Shown: positions 50,760 through 59,054 of the stretch, in pieces
How the letters are laid out: each line of letters starts with the position of its first letter
How positions within the stretch are numbered: the first letter of the stretch is position 1
Assembly: GCA_963790415.1 (NCBI GenBank)
Contig: CAWBOK010000009.1
Coordinates: 310,001-374,000 of the forward strand
DNA length: 64,000 bases
Reading direction: 5' to 3'
Source: JAJZQZ01 sp963790415
GTDB taxonomy: Bacteria; Actinomycetota; Thermoleophilia; RBG-16-64-13
The notes under the pieces: generated by a model
What the model was told of the DNA's origin: nothing
Database searches by the model: none
What the model saw: only the letters and a program-made list of their open reading frames with translations
Program-made: the position numbers and the translations under genes

Positions 50760-51176
50760 TTAGTCTCGGAAGTCTCGCAGCAGACGCTTCAGGAGCACTG
50801 TCTCCTCAAGTGAGAACTCCTCGAGCAGTTCCTGGTTCGTCGTCTCGATGGCCACCTGAAGGTCGCCGGTGGCCAACTGGGCTCGCTCGGTGAGGTAGAT
50901 GCGAGCCACCCGGCCGTCCTCCGGATCCCCCTCACGGCGCAGCCACCCGCCGGCGACCAAGCGGTCAAGGACGCCGGCGAGCGTGGCAGCGTCCAGGGTG
51001 AGTCGGCGACCGATCTCGCCCACCGCGAGGCCTTCGTCCTCCTGCCAGAGTACCTCCAGGAGGAGGCATTGCACCGGGGTGAGGCCGTAAACCTGGAGGT
51101 GCTCCTTGAAGACGGCCTGCGCCCGCTGGTGCGCCTTGGCCAGGAGAAACACGATGCAGTCCCGGTAGGAGGTCAA
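50760..51176 (-). CDS. MarR-family transcriptional regulator
   Basis: 138 residues. A helical N-terminus is followed by a winged helix (GLTPVQCLLLEVLWQEDEGLAVGEIGRRLTLDAATLAGVLDRLVAGGWLRREGDPEDGRVARIYLT) with the DxR wing typical of MarR. It is divergent from a DUF1638 gene and probably autoregulated through the dyad at 51208-51225. Confidence 0.9.
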   Translation of the reverse strand: MTSYRDCIVFLLAKAHQRAQAVFKEHLQVYGLTPVQCLLLEVLWQEDEGLAVGEIGRRLTLDAATLAGVLDRLVAGGWLRREGDPEDGRVARIYLTERAQLATGDLQVAIETTNQELLEEFSLEETVLLKRLLRDFRD

Positions 51177-51207
51177 CCTCGCCCACTTCCACTGTCAGGG
51201 GATAACT

Positions 51208-51225
51208 TATCTCGTATACAAGATA
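51208..51225. promoter_or_regulatory. palindromic MarR operator
   Basis: An 18-bp near-perfect dyad, TATCTCGTATACAAGATA (only the central C/A positions deviate), between divergent marR and DUF1638 genes, some 30 bp from the marR start. A matching core lies ahead of the Fe-S gene. Confidence 0.65.
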
Positions 51226-51309
51226 TATCAGCCGTGGCCTGAGCGCAAGACCCATGAGGAAGCAGCAATCAGCCTCCCGAACTGCCACCGTGCTATCTTC
51301 GGCTTCGAT

Positions 51310-51435
51310 CCTTGCCTCATCGGCGCCGTTTGGTCGAAATGGAACTATGCCTCTGGCAGCGGGTTCAAGGGGTTTTCGGAACGATCGCTTCCGCTGCCTG
51401 GCCGCCTGCCCTGTCGGCCGTATCGTCGAAGGCCT
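51310..51435 (+). pseudogene. possible remnant of a second Fe-S protein C-terminus
   Basis: Just before the DUF1638 gene, the + strand encodes RFRCLAACPVGR (51389-51421), nearly the C-terminal CFSCLAACPVG of the intact Fe-S gene; a different frame upstream gives WSKWNYASGSGFKGF, as expected for the preceding residues after one frame break. No start or body remains. The match is short, so this is tentative. Confidence 0.4.
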
Positions 51436-51453
51436 TTTAAGGGAGGGAATACA

Positions 51454-52026
51454 ATGCCCGACTCCCCCGACGTCATTATCAGCTGCGGGATGCTCGAAGC
51501 CGAGCTGGAGTACCTGCTCAGAAAGCACGGCAAAGACGTAACTCCACGCTACCTAGACCCGGCGCTGCACGTGAACTTCGACAAACTGAAGGCGGAGCTG
51601 ACCGGGGCCTTGGAGGAAGCCTGCCAGGAGGGCAGCCGGACGAAGGTGATCTACGGCTACTGCCACCCGGAGATGGCGGAGATCCTGGAGCCCTACTGCG
51701 CCACACGCATCGGCGCGGCCAACTGCCTGGAGGCCCTCTTGGGTGCGCCCGAGATGGCGCGCCTCGAGGCCGGCGGCAAGGTCATCTACCTCACCGCGGG
51801 ATGGCTGCGCGAGTGGAAGCGCATGGTTGCGGCCGGCGCAGAGGATCTCGGCCTGGACTTTCGCAACATGTTCGGCGACTACAGGGCGGTTCTGGTGCTG
51901 GATACGGGGATCAGCCCCATCAACGAGGCCGCGGTCGAGGAGTTCAGTGCGTACGCCAACCTGCCGGTCGAGCGCATGGACGTGTCGCTGGACAATCTGT
52001 GGGAACGAGTGCGCGAGCTTCTCTGA
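51454..52026 (+). CDS. DUF1638 family protein (short form)
   Basis: 190 residues with a good GGGAGGG site. VIYGYCHPEM, TRIGAANCLEALLG and GKVIYLTAGWLREWKRM follow the DUF1638 order, with a different Cys setting from the long form at 49.1 kb. Two paralogues flank the Fe-S and MarR genes, implying one functional group. Confidence 0.78.
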   Translation: MPDSPDVIISCGMLEAELEYLLRKHGKDVTPRYLDPALHVNFDKLKAELTGALEEACQEGSRTKVIYGYCHPEMAEILEPYCATRIGAANCLEALLGAPEMARLEAGGKVIYLTAGWLREWKRMVAAGAEDLGLDFRNMFGDYRAVLVLDTGISPINEAAVEEFSAYANLPVERMDVSLDNLWERVRELL

Positions 52027-52100
52027 CCGACGAGCCCTCTCTGACAACATGACGCGATACACTCAGCCGCACTCATCTGCTGAACCTTGAGGGCGAGCCC

Positions 52101-52283
52101 TCACGCCGCGGTCACTTCGTTGATCACTCGGAGTGCAATCAAGGTGCGTGGGTAGCCGATGAACGGCAGGAGCTGCGTGATGACACTCAGTAGCACCCCG
52201 CGGTCGTTGCCGACGTTGAGGTTAGCAGCTGCGTGGCCCCTGGCCTGGGGCTCCCACCCACCGAGCGCTGGGCACGACGTCAT
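52101..52283 (-). pseudogene. C-terminal remnant of a carboxymuconolactone-decarboxylase family gene
   Basis: The 60 residues contain LNVGNDRGVLLSVITQLLPF followed by IGYPRTLIALRVINEV, matching the end of CMD/AhpD-like proteins; the N-terminal catalytic EXXXH/CxxC part is missing. The ATG overlaps the ADH stop (ATGA), which may still let it be translated. Confidence 0.65.
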
Positions 52284-53317
52284 GTCCCCAGCCGCAGCAC
52301 CGACTTGACCGCGCGACGTTCGTCCATAGCGGCATATGCATCCGCGACATGCTCGAGATCCGTCTCGTAGTCAAAGACACGTCCCGGGTTGATGCGCCCG
52401 GTGAGGACGTCGTCGAGGAGTTCGGGGATGTAGACGCGCGCCGGCGCTACGCCGCCGCGCAGGCCGATGTTGCGAAAGATGACCGCCTCGATCGGTATTT
52501 CGACGCCGTGGGGCGCCCCGACGGCACCGATAATCGAACCAGGTCGAGCGATCGCGAAGGCCGTCGCCATCGACTGGCCGGTGCCTACGCACTCGAGCGC
52601 GCTATCCACACCGACGCCATCTGTCAGCTCCATCACCGCCTGGGTCGCCGCGTCGCCGCGCTCGGCGAGGATGTCGGTTGCGCCGAACTCCCGAGCCAGC
52701 GCCTGACGGGCCGGATTCCGGCTCAAGCTGATGATCCGGGCCGCGCCCAGGCGCTTGGACGCGATCACGGCGCAGAGGCCGACCGCCCCGTCGCCGACGA
52801 CCGCGACGACGCTCCCGGGCTTGACACCGCCGCTCACCGCCGCATGGTGGCCGGTGCACATTACGTCGGAGAGGGCGAGAAGCGAACGGAGCGTCTCGTC
52901 CGAATGGCCCAAGCCGGGGACCGCAACGAGTGTTCCCTCCGCCAGGGGGACCCGTACCGCCTCTCCCTGGCCCCCGTCGATCCCGTGGTTCCCGAACGAC
53001 CCGCCATTGGCGCACTGCGACGTCACGCCGGCACGGCAGTGGGGGCAGGTGCCGTCGCAGTACGTGAAGGGGGCAATGACGAGATCGCCTTCGGCGACGG
53101 CGTGCACGTCGGCCCCGACCTGCTCCACTATGCCGATGAATTCGTGACCGATGGGGCCGAGCTCGTGGGGCGACAGGCCGCGGTAGTACCAGAGGTCGGA
53201 GCCGCAGACGCAGCCGAGCATGACTCGCACGACGGCATCCGTCGGGGCCGCGATTACGGGGTCAGGTCGGTCGCCGACCTCGATGAGTCCGGGTCCGGCA
53301 AAGACGGCAGCCCGCAT
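52280..53317 (-). CDS. zinc-dependent alcohol dehydrogenase, threonine-dehydrogenase-like
   Basis: 345 residues, medium-chain dehydrogenase. Catalytic zinc ligands GCVCGSD and GHEFIG, structural zinc cluster CDGTCPHCRAG...C, and cofactor loop VVAVVGDGAVGLCAV. Alcohol or sugar-alcohol substrate undetermined. It lies between two gene remnants and next to an aldo-keto reductase, a reductive island with its own AraC regulator. Confidence 0.9.
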   Translation of the reverse strand: MRAAVFAGPGLIEVGDRPDPVIAAPTDAVVRVMLGCVCGSDLWYYRGLSPHELGPIGHEFIGIVEQVGADVHAVAEGDLVIAPFTYCDGTCPHCRAGVTSQCANGGSFGNHGIDGGQGEAVRVPLAEGTLVAVPGLGHSDETLRSLLALSDVMCTGHHAAVSGGVKPGSVVAVVGDGAVGLCAVIASKRLGAARIISLSRNPARQALAREFGATDILAERGDAATQAVMELTDGVGVDSALECVGTGQSMATAFAIARPGSIIGAVGAPHGVEIPIEAVIFRNIGLRGGVAPARVYIPELLDDVLTGRINPGRVFDYETDLEHVADAYAAMDERRAVKSVLRLGT

Positions 53318-53319
53318 GG

Positions 53320-53427
53320 CTACGCCTCCTCGATCGTCGGGGTCGCGACCGCGTCGACGTGGACCGCGCCCGTGGACCACTCGCTTGGGCCCGCCGCTGT
53401 CCGGTGGCTGTTCCGGGTGATCTGCAT
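53320..53427 (-). pseudogene. N-terminal remnant of a cupin-domain gene
   Basis: Thirty-five codons beginning MQITRNSHRTAAGPSEWSTG, the usual start of small cupin proteins of the (R)-mandelonitrile-lyase-like type, with a good GGAGG site seven bases upstream, then a stop before any beta-barrel residues. The following ADH starts only two bases later. Confidence 0.6.
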
Positions 53428-53450
53428 AGTCTTCCTCCAGATGGTCTTGG

Positions 53451-54446
53451 CTACAGACCCGTCCGTTGCTCCAGCTCTTCGGGGTACCGGTCGCCCTGTA
53501 TCGTGATCCGCGATGCGGCGCGCTCGATCCCACCGAGGTCCTCGGGAGTGAGCTCGATGTCAGCCGCTGCGAGGTTCTCATCCAGTCGGGCGAGCCTCGT
53601 CGTGCCCGGGATGGGAACGATCCACGGCTTCTGGGCGAGCAGCCAAGCGAGTCCGATCTGAGCCGCCGTTGCGCCTTTGCGCGTCGCGATCTCGGCAAGC
53701 AAGTCCACCAGGGCACGGTTCGCCTTGCGGGCTTCCGGTGTGAAGCGGGGGACGATCTGGCGGAAGTCGTTCTTGTCGAATGTCGTCGTCTCGTCGATCT
53801 TCCCGGTCAGGAAACCCTTGCCGAGGGGACTGAACGGAACGAACCCGATTCCCAGCTCCTCGAGGGTCGACAGCAGTTCGTCTTCGGGGCGTCTCCACCA
53901 CAGCGAGTATTCGCTCTGGACCGCGGCGAGCGGCTGGACCGCGTGCGCGCGGCGGATCGTCTGCACGCCGGCCTCAGAGAGGCCAAAGTGCTTGACCGTG
54001 CCCTCCTGGATGAGCTCCTTCACCGCTCCTGCCACCTCTTCGATCGGCACCTCCGGGTCGACCCGGTGCTGATAGAAGAGATCGATGGCATCGACTTGGA
54101 GTCGCTTCAGCGAAGCCTCGGCGACCTGCTTGATGTGTTCCGGCCTACTGTTCAGCCCTCCCTGTCCCGCCTCCACGCCGGGATCGAAGTCGAACCCGAA
54201 CTTGGTGGCGATCGTGATCTGGCCACGGAAGGGGGCGAGTGCTTCACCAACGAGCTCTTCGTTCGTGAACGGACCATAGGCTTCGGCGGTGTCGAAGAAC
54301 GTGACCCCGTGATCGACGGCCGTCCGAATGAGGGAGATCATCTCCTGCCGATCGCCGGGCGGGCCGTAGGCGAAGCTCATGCCCATGCAGCCGAGCCCGA
54401 TGGCCGACACTTCGAGGTTGCTCTCTCCGAGTCTCCGCATCTTCAT
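53451..54446 (-). CDS. aldo/keto reductase
   Basis: NADPH-dependent reductase, 331 residues. LGLGCMGMS-type start, catalytic tetrad context FFDTAEAYG (Asp, Tyr), IATKFGF (Lys) and YQHRVD (His), and the C-terminal IPGTTRLARLDENLAA cofactor-binding stretch. Substrate unknown. It shares the strand with ADH. Confidence 0.93.
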   Translation of the reverse strand: MKMRRLGESNLEVSAIGLGCMGMSFAYGPPGDRQEMISLIRTAVDHGVTFFDTAEAYGPFTNEELVGEALAPFRGQITIATKFGFDFDPGVEAGQGGLNSRPEHIKQVAEASLKRLQVDAIDLFYQHRVDPEVPIEEVAGAVKELIQEGTVKHFGLSEAGVQTIRRAHAVQPLAAVQSEYSLWWRRPEDELLSTLEELGIGFVPFSPLGKGFLTGKIDETTTFDKNDFRQIVPRFTPEARKANRALVDLLAEIATRKGATAAQIGLAWLLAQKPWIVPIPGTTRLARLDENLAAADIELTPEDLGGIERAASRITIQGDRYPEELEQRTGL

Positions 54447-54486
54447 CGTGAACTCTCCTTCTGCCGACGATCGCGAGGAGGCGCCG

Positions 54487-55074
54487 TCATTCGGGCTTGC
54501 TCAGCCCCAAACTGCGGCGAACCTCCAGTTCCGGGGACATGGCCAGCTTGACTACCAGGGCTGCGACGCTCTTGCGCGACACGATGCTCCCTTTGAATTG
54601 CTCGCCCTTCTCGGTCGTCGCGTAGTCGATCTCGTCTGCGTCCGTGAACCGAGCGGGTCTCAGGATCGTGTAGTCGAGGGCCGAGTCCTCGATGACCTTG
54701 GCTGCCTTCCGGTACGGCTCCAAGATGCTCCCATGCTTCTCCCACGGAACCTCGTCGTAGATCCCCATGGAGCTGATGAAGATGAGGCGTCGCACCCCGG
54801 TCTCTTCCATAGCGTTCACGATGCTCTTGGCCTGCCGTTCCAAGTCGCCGGCGAGATTAGCGTAGACGACCTCTTGTCCAGCCATGGCCTGTTTCAGTCT
54901 GCCGGTATTGAGCACGTCGCCCTCGACCACGCGGGCGCGACCGGGATCGATGCTCCTCAACCTGCGTGAGTTGCGCAGGTAGAGCGTCAACGCCGCATCC
55001 GTTTCGCTCAGGAAGAGCTCAATCGCGCAACGGGCGACTTGCCCGTTCGCGCCGAGGATCAAGACGCTTCGCAT
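54487..55074 (-). CDS. NAD(P)-binding atypical SDR / NmrA-like protein
   Basis: 195 residues from ATG 55074. ILGANGQVARCAIELF is the nucleotide-binding loop, with FISSMGIYDE and DYTILRPARFTD as in atypical short-chain dehydrogenases. May be an enzyme or redox sensor. It diverges from the AraC gene. Confidence 0.85.
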   Translation of the reverse strand: MRSVLILGANGQVARCAIELFLSETDAALTLYLRNSRRLRSIDPGRARVVEGDVLNTGRLKQAMAGQEVVYANLAGDLERQAKSIVNAMEETGVRRLIFISSMGIYDEVPWEKHGSILEPYRKAAKVIEDSALDYTILRPARFTDADEIDYATTEKGEQFKGSIVSRKSVAALVVKLAMSPELEVRRSLGLSKPE

Positions 55075-55291
55075 GTCTGAAAAACCTTCGTTGCCTTCCT
55101 GTCCTCGATGGTGGTGCTCACCCGGCCGGGATCCCTTTCGATTGACTTCACACGTGACACCCGCTGGGAGTATGTGTATAGGGTACCCGCGACTCATTCA
55201 GATTCCCATACATAAGACTGTCCTTCTCTTGCCCAATCCTGCCGCCTCACGTAGAATCTGGATATCGCTGGCCCCTCGAAGGGAACGGACC

Positions 55292-56167
55292 TTGCCCGAA
55301 CGTTCGAAACGGCGCCTAGCGGAGTTGCTGGCACCGCTCATCACGGCAGACGGCTTCTCGCCCTCGCCGATGCCGGGGGTGGAGTTCATGCGCGCCGTCG
55401 TCTCAACACCGCGACGGCCGATCGTCTACACGCCCCGCATAGTGGTGATCGCCCAGGGACACAAGCGCGTGTTCCTGGGCGACAAGTCGTTCGTGTACGA
55501 CCCGGAACACCTGCTCGTCCTGTCGGTCCCCATGCCGCTCGAGTGCGAGACCACCGCCTCGCCGGAAGAGCCGCTGCTCGGGCTGTCGATCAGCGTCGAC
55601 CCCATCCTGGTGGGCGAGCTCCTGCTGGACATGGGCGACGCCGTGAGCAGCGAGCCATCGTCGTTCGTCAGCTCTTCGGGCTTCAACGAGGAGGTCGTCG
55701 ATGCTGCCGTGCGCCTCGCGCAGGTGCTCAGCTCTCCGACCGACCGCCGCATCCTTGGCCCGCAGATCGTGCGGGAGATCGTCTATCGGGTTCTCACCGG
55801 CGAGCAAGGCGATGTCCTTCGGCTCCTGACATCGCACCCGAGCCGCCATGGTCAGATCGCGCGAGTGCTGCGGCGGATCCACCAGGACTACGCCAGCGAG
55901 CTCGACGTGGCGTCGCTCGCCCGAGAAGCGAACATGGGGGTCTCGACGTTCCACCACACCTTCAGAGACGCCACCGCTACCTCGCCCCTGCAATACCTGA
56001 AGCGTATCCGCCTGCACAAGGCGCGGGCGCTGCTGCTGACCGACGGTCTGAGCGCCCAGGATGCGGCGCGTCGGGTGGGCTACGCGAGCGCGTCGCAATT
56101 CAGCAGGGAGTATCGGCGAATGTTCGGCATCAGTCCATCGTTGGAGAGAGTGGCGGTGTCGGCCTGA
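55292..56167 (+). CDS. AraC-family transcriptional regulator
   Basis: 291 residues if the TTG at 55292 (AAGGGA upstream) is used; an earlier frame begins inside non-family sequence. An AraC_N cupin-like domain (VIAQGHKRVFLGDKSFVYDPEHLLVLSVPMP) precedes two HTHs (DVASLAREANMGVSTFHHTF, QDAARRVGYASASQFSREYRRMFGISP). Related regulators often control divergent aldehyde/alcohol reductase genes, as the neighbours suggest. Confidence 0.88.
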   Translation: MPERSKRRLAELLAPLITADGFSPSPMPGVEFMRAVVSTPRRPIVYTPRIVVIAQGHKRVFLGDKSFVYDPEHLLVLSVPMPLECETTASPEEPLLGLSISVDPILVGELLLDMGDAVSSEPSSFVSSSGFNEEVVDAAVRLAQVLSSPTDRRILGPQIVREIVYRVLTGEQGDVLRLLTSHPSRHGQIARVLRRIHQDYASELDVASLAREANMGVSTFHHTFRDATATSPLQYLKRIRLHKARALLLTDGLSAQDAARRVGYASASQFSREYRRMFGISPSLERVAVSA

Positions 56168-56210
56168 GAGCAAGCGCTCAAGCGTTGCCGATGTCAATGC
56201 TCCTTTGACA

Positions 56211-56831
56211 ATGCCAGCAGAGCGCAGCGATATTGGACGACTGGAGGCGTTCAGCGACGGCGTTTTCGCCATCGCCTCCACCTTGCTCATCCTCCACGCG
56301 CAAGCTCATGGCACGCTGTTGAGCAGGGCACTGCTGCACGCCTGGCCGAGCTACGCCGCCTACGCCGTCAGCTTCGTGATCATCGGAATCATCTGGGTGA
56401 ACCAACACGCAGCGTTCGGCCAGATCGCCCGCGTCGACCGGACCTTCCTCATGGTGAACGTCCTGTTCCTGATGTTCGTTGCATGCATCCCGTTTTCGGC
56501 GGGGCTGCAGGCTGAGCACCTGGGAGGTCGGGGTGCAAAGGCAGCTGCCGTGTTCTACGGGGCGACGCTGACACTGACGGGCATCTTCGCCAACCTGTTC
56601 TGGCTCTACGCGGTTCGCTGGGGACGTCTCTTGCGCCACGACGCCGACACTCGCGCCATCAGGGGCATCGCGCGCAGCCACCTCATCGGTCCCTGGACCT
56701 ACCTTGCGGCAACGCTGGTGGCGCTTGTCTCGGCGGTCGTGGCCGCACTGTTGTACGCGGCGATCGCAGCGTTCTTCGTCTTCGACAGCTCTCGGTTCGC
56801 CGGGCGGACCCGAGGCGCCGGTGGTGGCTGA
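56211..56831 (+). CDS. TMEM175-family potassium channel-like membrane protein
   Basis: 206 residues. The defining FSDGVFAIA motif is in the first helix (RLEAFSDGVFAIASTLLIL), followed by about five more membrane segments, including SFVIIGIIWVNQHAAF. One six-helix unit, as in bacterial TMEM175 (tetrameric K+ channel). Start at ATG 56211. Independent of the reductase island in function as far as seen. Confidence 0.85.
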   Translation: MPAERSDIGRLEAFSDGVFAIASTLLILHAQAHGTLLSRALLHAWPSYAAYAVSFVIIGIIWVNQHAAFGQIARVDRTFLMVNVLFLMFVACIPFSAGLQAEHLGGRGAKAAAVFYGATLTLTGIFANLFWLYAVRWGRLLRHDADTRAIRGIARSHLIGPWTYLAATLVALVSAVVAALLYAAIAAFFVFDSSRFAGRTRGAGGG

Positions 56832-56955
56832 AGCGGACCTCCGAAGAACGCTGCAATGCCTACACCCTGCCGTAAGCGAGACCCGATCGGGTGGGCGACC
56901 GGACAATGGCAACAAGCCATTCACAGGGCAGATGTTGTGCCTGTGACAACGTAAG

Positions 56956-57029
56956 TGGGCCCAGCAGGACTCGAACCTGCGACCGGCCGATTATGAGTCG
57001 GCAGCTCTAACCAACTGAGCTATGGGCCC
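56956..57029 (-). tRNA. tRNA with CAU anticodon (Met or lysidine-type Ile)
   Basis: Acceptor GGGCCCA / TGGGCCC, anticodon loop CTCATAA, T-loop GGTTCGAGTCC. Loop and discriminator do not settle elongator Met versus Ile2. Its 5' 23 bases lie inside the metW coding end. Confidence 0.93.
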
Positions 57030-57711
57030 GTGCCTTCCGGAGGTCATTGTACCCAACGCCGGCCTCGAGGACGAACACGCCGTGCTCGGCAAGCAGGTTG
57101 GGCCAAAACCGCGCGCGGCCTGTGCGTCCGATGAAGTACGACCGCACCACGGTCATCCCCTGCGACCGCACGAACAGCTGGAAGTCTCGGATCGCCAAGC
57201 TGTGGATGTTCGGCGTGTCGTACCACTCGTACGGGAGCGCTTGGGTGACCGGCGCCGATCCCCGGAGCAGTAGCTGAAGGCGGGCACGCCAATGGGCGAA
57301 GTTGGGGAAGCTCACCACGATGTAGCGTCCCACCCGCAGCGCTTCGTGCATGAGCAGGATGGTCTCCCGGGCCTGCTGCAGGGTCTGGTTGACGATGACG
57401 TAGTCGAACATGCCGTCGGGATAGTCCGACAGGCCCTCGTCGATGTCGCCGTGGTAGACCGAGAGTCCCTTCTCTACCGCGGCGTAGACGCGCTCTTCCG
57501 AGATCTCCACCCCGGTGCCGCGCACGTGCTTCTTATCCACCAGCATCTTCAACAGCGTTCCCCGACCGCACCCCAGGTCGAGCACCCGCGAGCCGGGTTC
57601 CACGACGTCGACGATGAACACGTGGTCGATCCGCTCGCCCAGGTGGTTGCGGGCGATGGTGTTGACCGGGTAGGGAGCCGGGGCGGGCGCGTTGGACAGG
57701 CCCACTCTCAC
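57007..57711 (-). CDS. metW: methionine biosynthesis protein MetW
   Basis: 234 residues. SAM-methyltransferase-like fold with VLDLGCGRGTLL, GTGVEI, GLSVYHGDIDEGLSDYPDGMFDYVIVNQTLQ, the MetW signature. It often pairs with MetX and is needed for its full activity. GTG at 57711 overlaps the metX stop by four bases. The last codons and TAG lie within the tRNA gene. Confidence 0.92.
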   Translation of the reverse strand: MRVGLSNAPAPAPYPVNTIARNHLGERIDHVFIVDVVEPGSRVLDLGCGRGTLLKMLVDKKHVRGTGVEISEERVYAAVEKGLSVYHGDIDEGLSDYPDGMFDYVIVNQTLQQARETILLMHEALRVGRYIVVSFPNFAHWRARLQLLLRGSAPVTQALPYEWYDTPNIHSLAIRDFQLFVRSQGMTVVRSYFIGRTGRARFWPNLLAEHGVFVLEAGVGYNDLRKARAHSSVG

Positions 57712-58880
57712 CCGCTCCGAGCGGCCCGCAGGCGCCGCGCCGTGACGTCGAGGAAATGGGTGATCACGTGGGTCTGCTGGTCGGTCTCCACCAGGAAGGC
57801 GTCGTGGCCGAACGACGAATGTATCTCCACGTAGGTGCAATCGAGTCCGTTCCCCTTGAGGGCGCGCACGATCTCCTTCGACTGGTACGGCGGATAGAGC
57901 CAGTCACTGCTGAAGGCGATGGAGAGGAAACGGGTTTCCGGAGAGACATCTCGGAACGCCTCCACCAACGTGCCGTAACCGCCGGCCAGATCGAAGTAGT
58001 CCAGCGCCTTGGTGATGTACAGATAGGTGTTGGCGTCGAAGCGGCGGGTGAAGACCTCGCCCTGGTACTTGAGGTAGCTCTCCACCTCGAAATCCAGCGT
58101 GAAGTCGTAGCCCACCACCTCCTTGTCGCGCAGCCGGCGCCCGAACTTCTGCTGCATGGATTCGTCGGACAGGTAGGTCACGTGCCCGATCATCCGGGCT
58201 ACGGTGAGGCCGCTGTCCGGCGGTGTGTGCCCGTAATAGTCGCCACCGCGCCAGTTCGGGTCCTTCATGATGGCCTGGCGGCCGACCTCGTTGAACGCGA
58301 TCTGCATGGGCGAATGACGATGCGTGGTGGCGATGGGGATGCACGAAGCCACCATCTCCGGGTACTTCGTGACCCACTCCAGAGCCTGCATCCCCCCCAT
58401 GCTACCCCCGGACACGGCCAGCAACCGCTCGACACCGAGATGCTCGAGGAGCATCCTCTGCGCCCGGACCATATCGGGCACCGTGACCACGGGGAACCGC
58501 AACCCGTACTCCCTGCCGGTAGCCGGATCGATGGACCCCGGACCAGAACTGCCCGAACACCCGCCGATGACGTTCGAGCAGATCATGAAGTACTTCTCTG
58601 TGTCGAACCCCCGTCCGGGACCGACCATCATGTCCCACCACCCCGGCTTCCTATCGCCGGGGTGATACCCGGCCGCGTGCGCGTCGCCGGAGAGGGCGTG
58701 GAGTAGAAGCACGGCGTTCGAGCCCTCTTCGTTCAACTCACCGTAGGTCTCGTACGCGATGGTGAGCGGAGCCAACGTAAGGCCGGAATCGAGAGGCAGA
58801 GACGGGAATTCGACGTATCGGGTCTCCACGAACCCGATCGAACTATCGAACCTCTGCCCCTCGATATGGTAATCGCTCAC
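57708..58880 (-). CDS. metX: homoserine O-acetyltransferase
   Basis: Alpha/beta-hydrolase enzyme, 390 residues. YETYGELNEEGSNAVLLLHALSGDAH, the nucleophile Ser about 160 in SGGSMGGMQALEW, Asp in FSSDWLYPP and His in SSFGHDAFL form the triad. Makes O-acetyl- (or succinyl-) homoserine for MetY. metY lies upstream. Confidence 0.95.
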   Translation of the reverse strand: MSDYHIEGQRFDSSIGFVETRYVEFPSLPLDSGLTLAPLTIAYETYGELNEEGSNAVLLLHALSGDAHAAGYHPGDRKPGWWDMMVGPGRGFDTEKYFMICSNVIGGCSGSSGPGSIDPATGREYGLRFPVVTVPDMVRAQRMLLEHLGVERLLAVSGGSMGGMQALEWVTKYPEMVASCIPIATTHRHSPMQIAFNEVGRQAIMKDPNWRGGDYYGHTPPDSGLTVARMIGHVTYLSDESMQQKFGRRLRDKEVVGYDFTLDFEVESYLKYQGEVFTRRFDANTYLYITKALDYFDLAGGYGTLVEAFRDVSPETRFLSIAFSSDWLYPPYQSKEIVRALKGNGLDCTYVEIHSSFGHDAFLVETDQQTHVITHFLDVTARRLRAARSG

Positions 58881-58903
58881 TCGGTCTCCTCGCTCCGCCC
58901 CTG

Positions 58904-59047
58904 CCGAGGACGCACTGGGCGGCGCGATGCTGCGTCCTCGGTCGCGCCCGTAGCGCTGCTACGCCCGCTCCCTGCGTCCTTGCCTCCCGCATGCCCATCG
59001 TCGCCTCGTTGGCCGGGAGCTACGGGCCGCACTGGGCGGCGCGATGC
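58904..59047 (-). repeat. hairpin and 20-bp direct repeat between metY and metX
   Basis: CCGAGGACGCA (58904-58914) and its complement (58931-58941) can pair with a 16-base loop. The loop and one arm repeat as CGCACTGGGCGGCGCGATGC at 58911-58930 and 59028-59047. The RNA could control metX; no known riboswitch is recognised. Confidence 0.5.
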
Positions 59048-59054
59048 GCGTTCT

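Noticed and set aside
51226..51440. Cobalamin riboswitch ahead of the short DUF1638 gene
   Set aside because: A corrinoid role made this plausible, but no B12 box is present; the sequence is better explained by a gene remnant.
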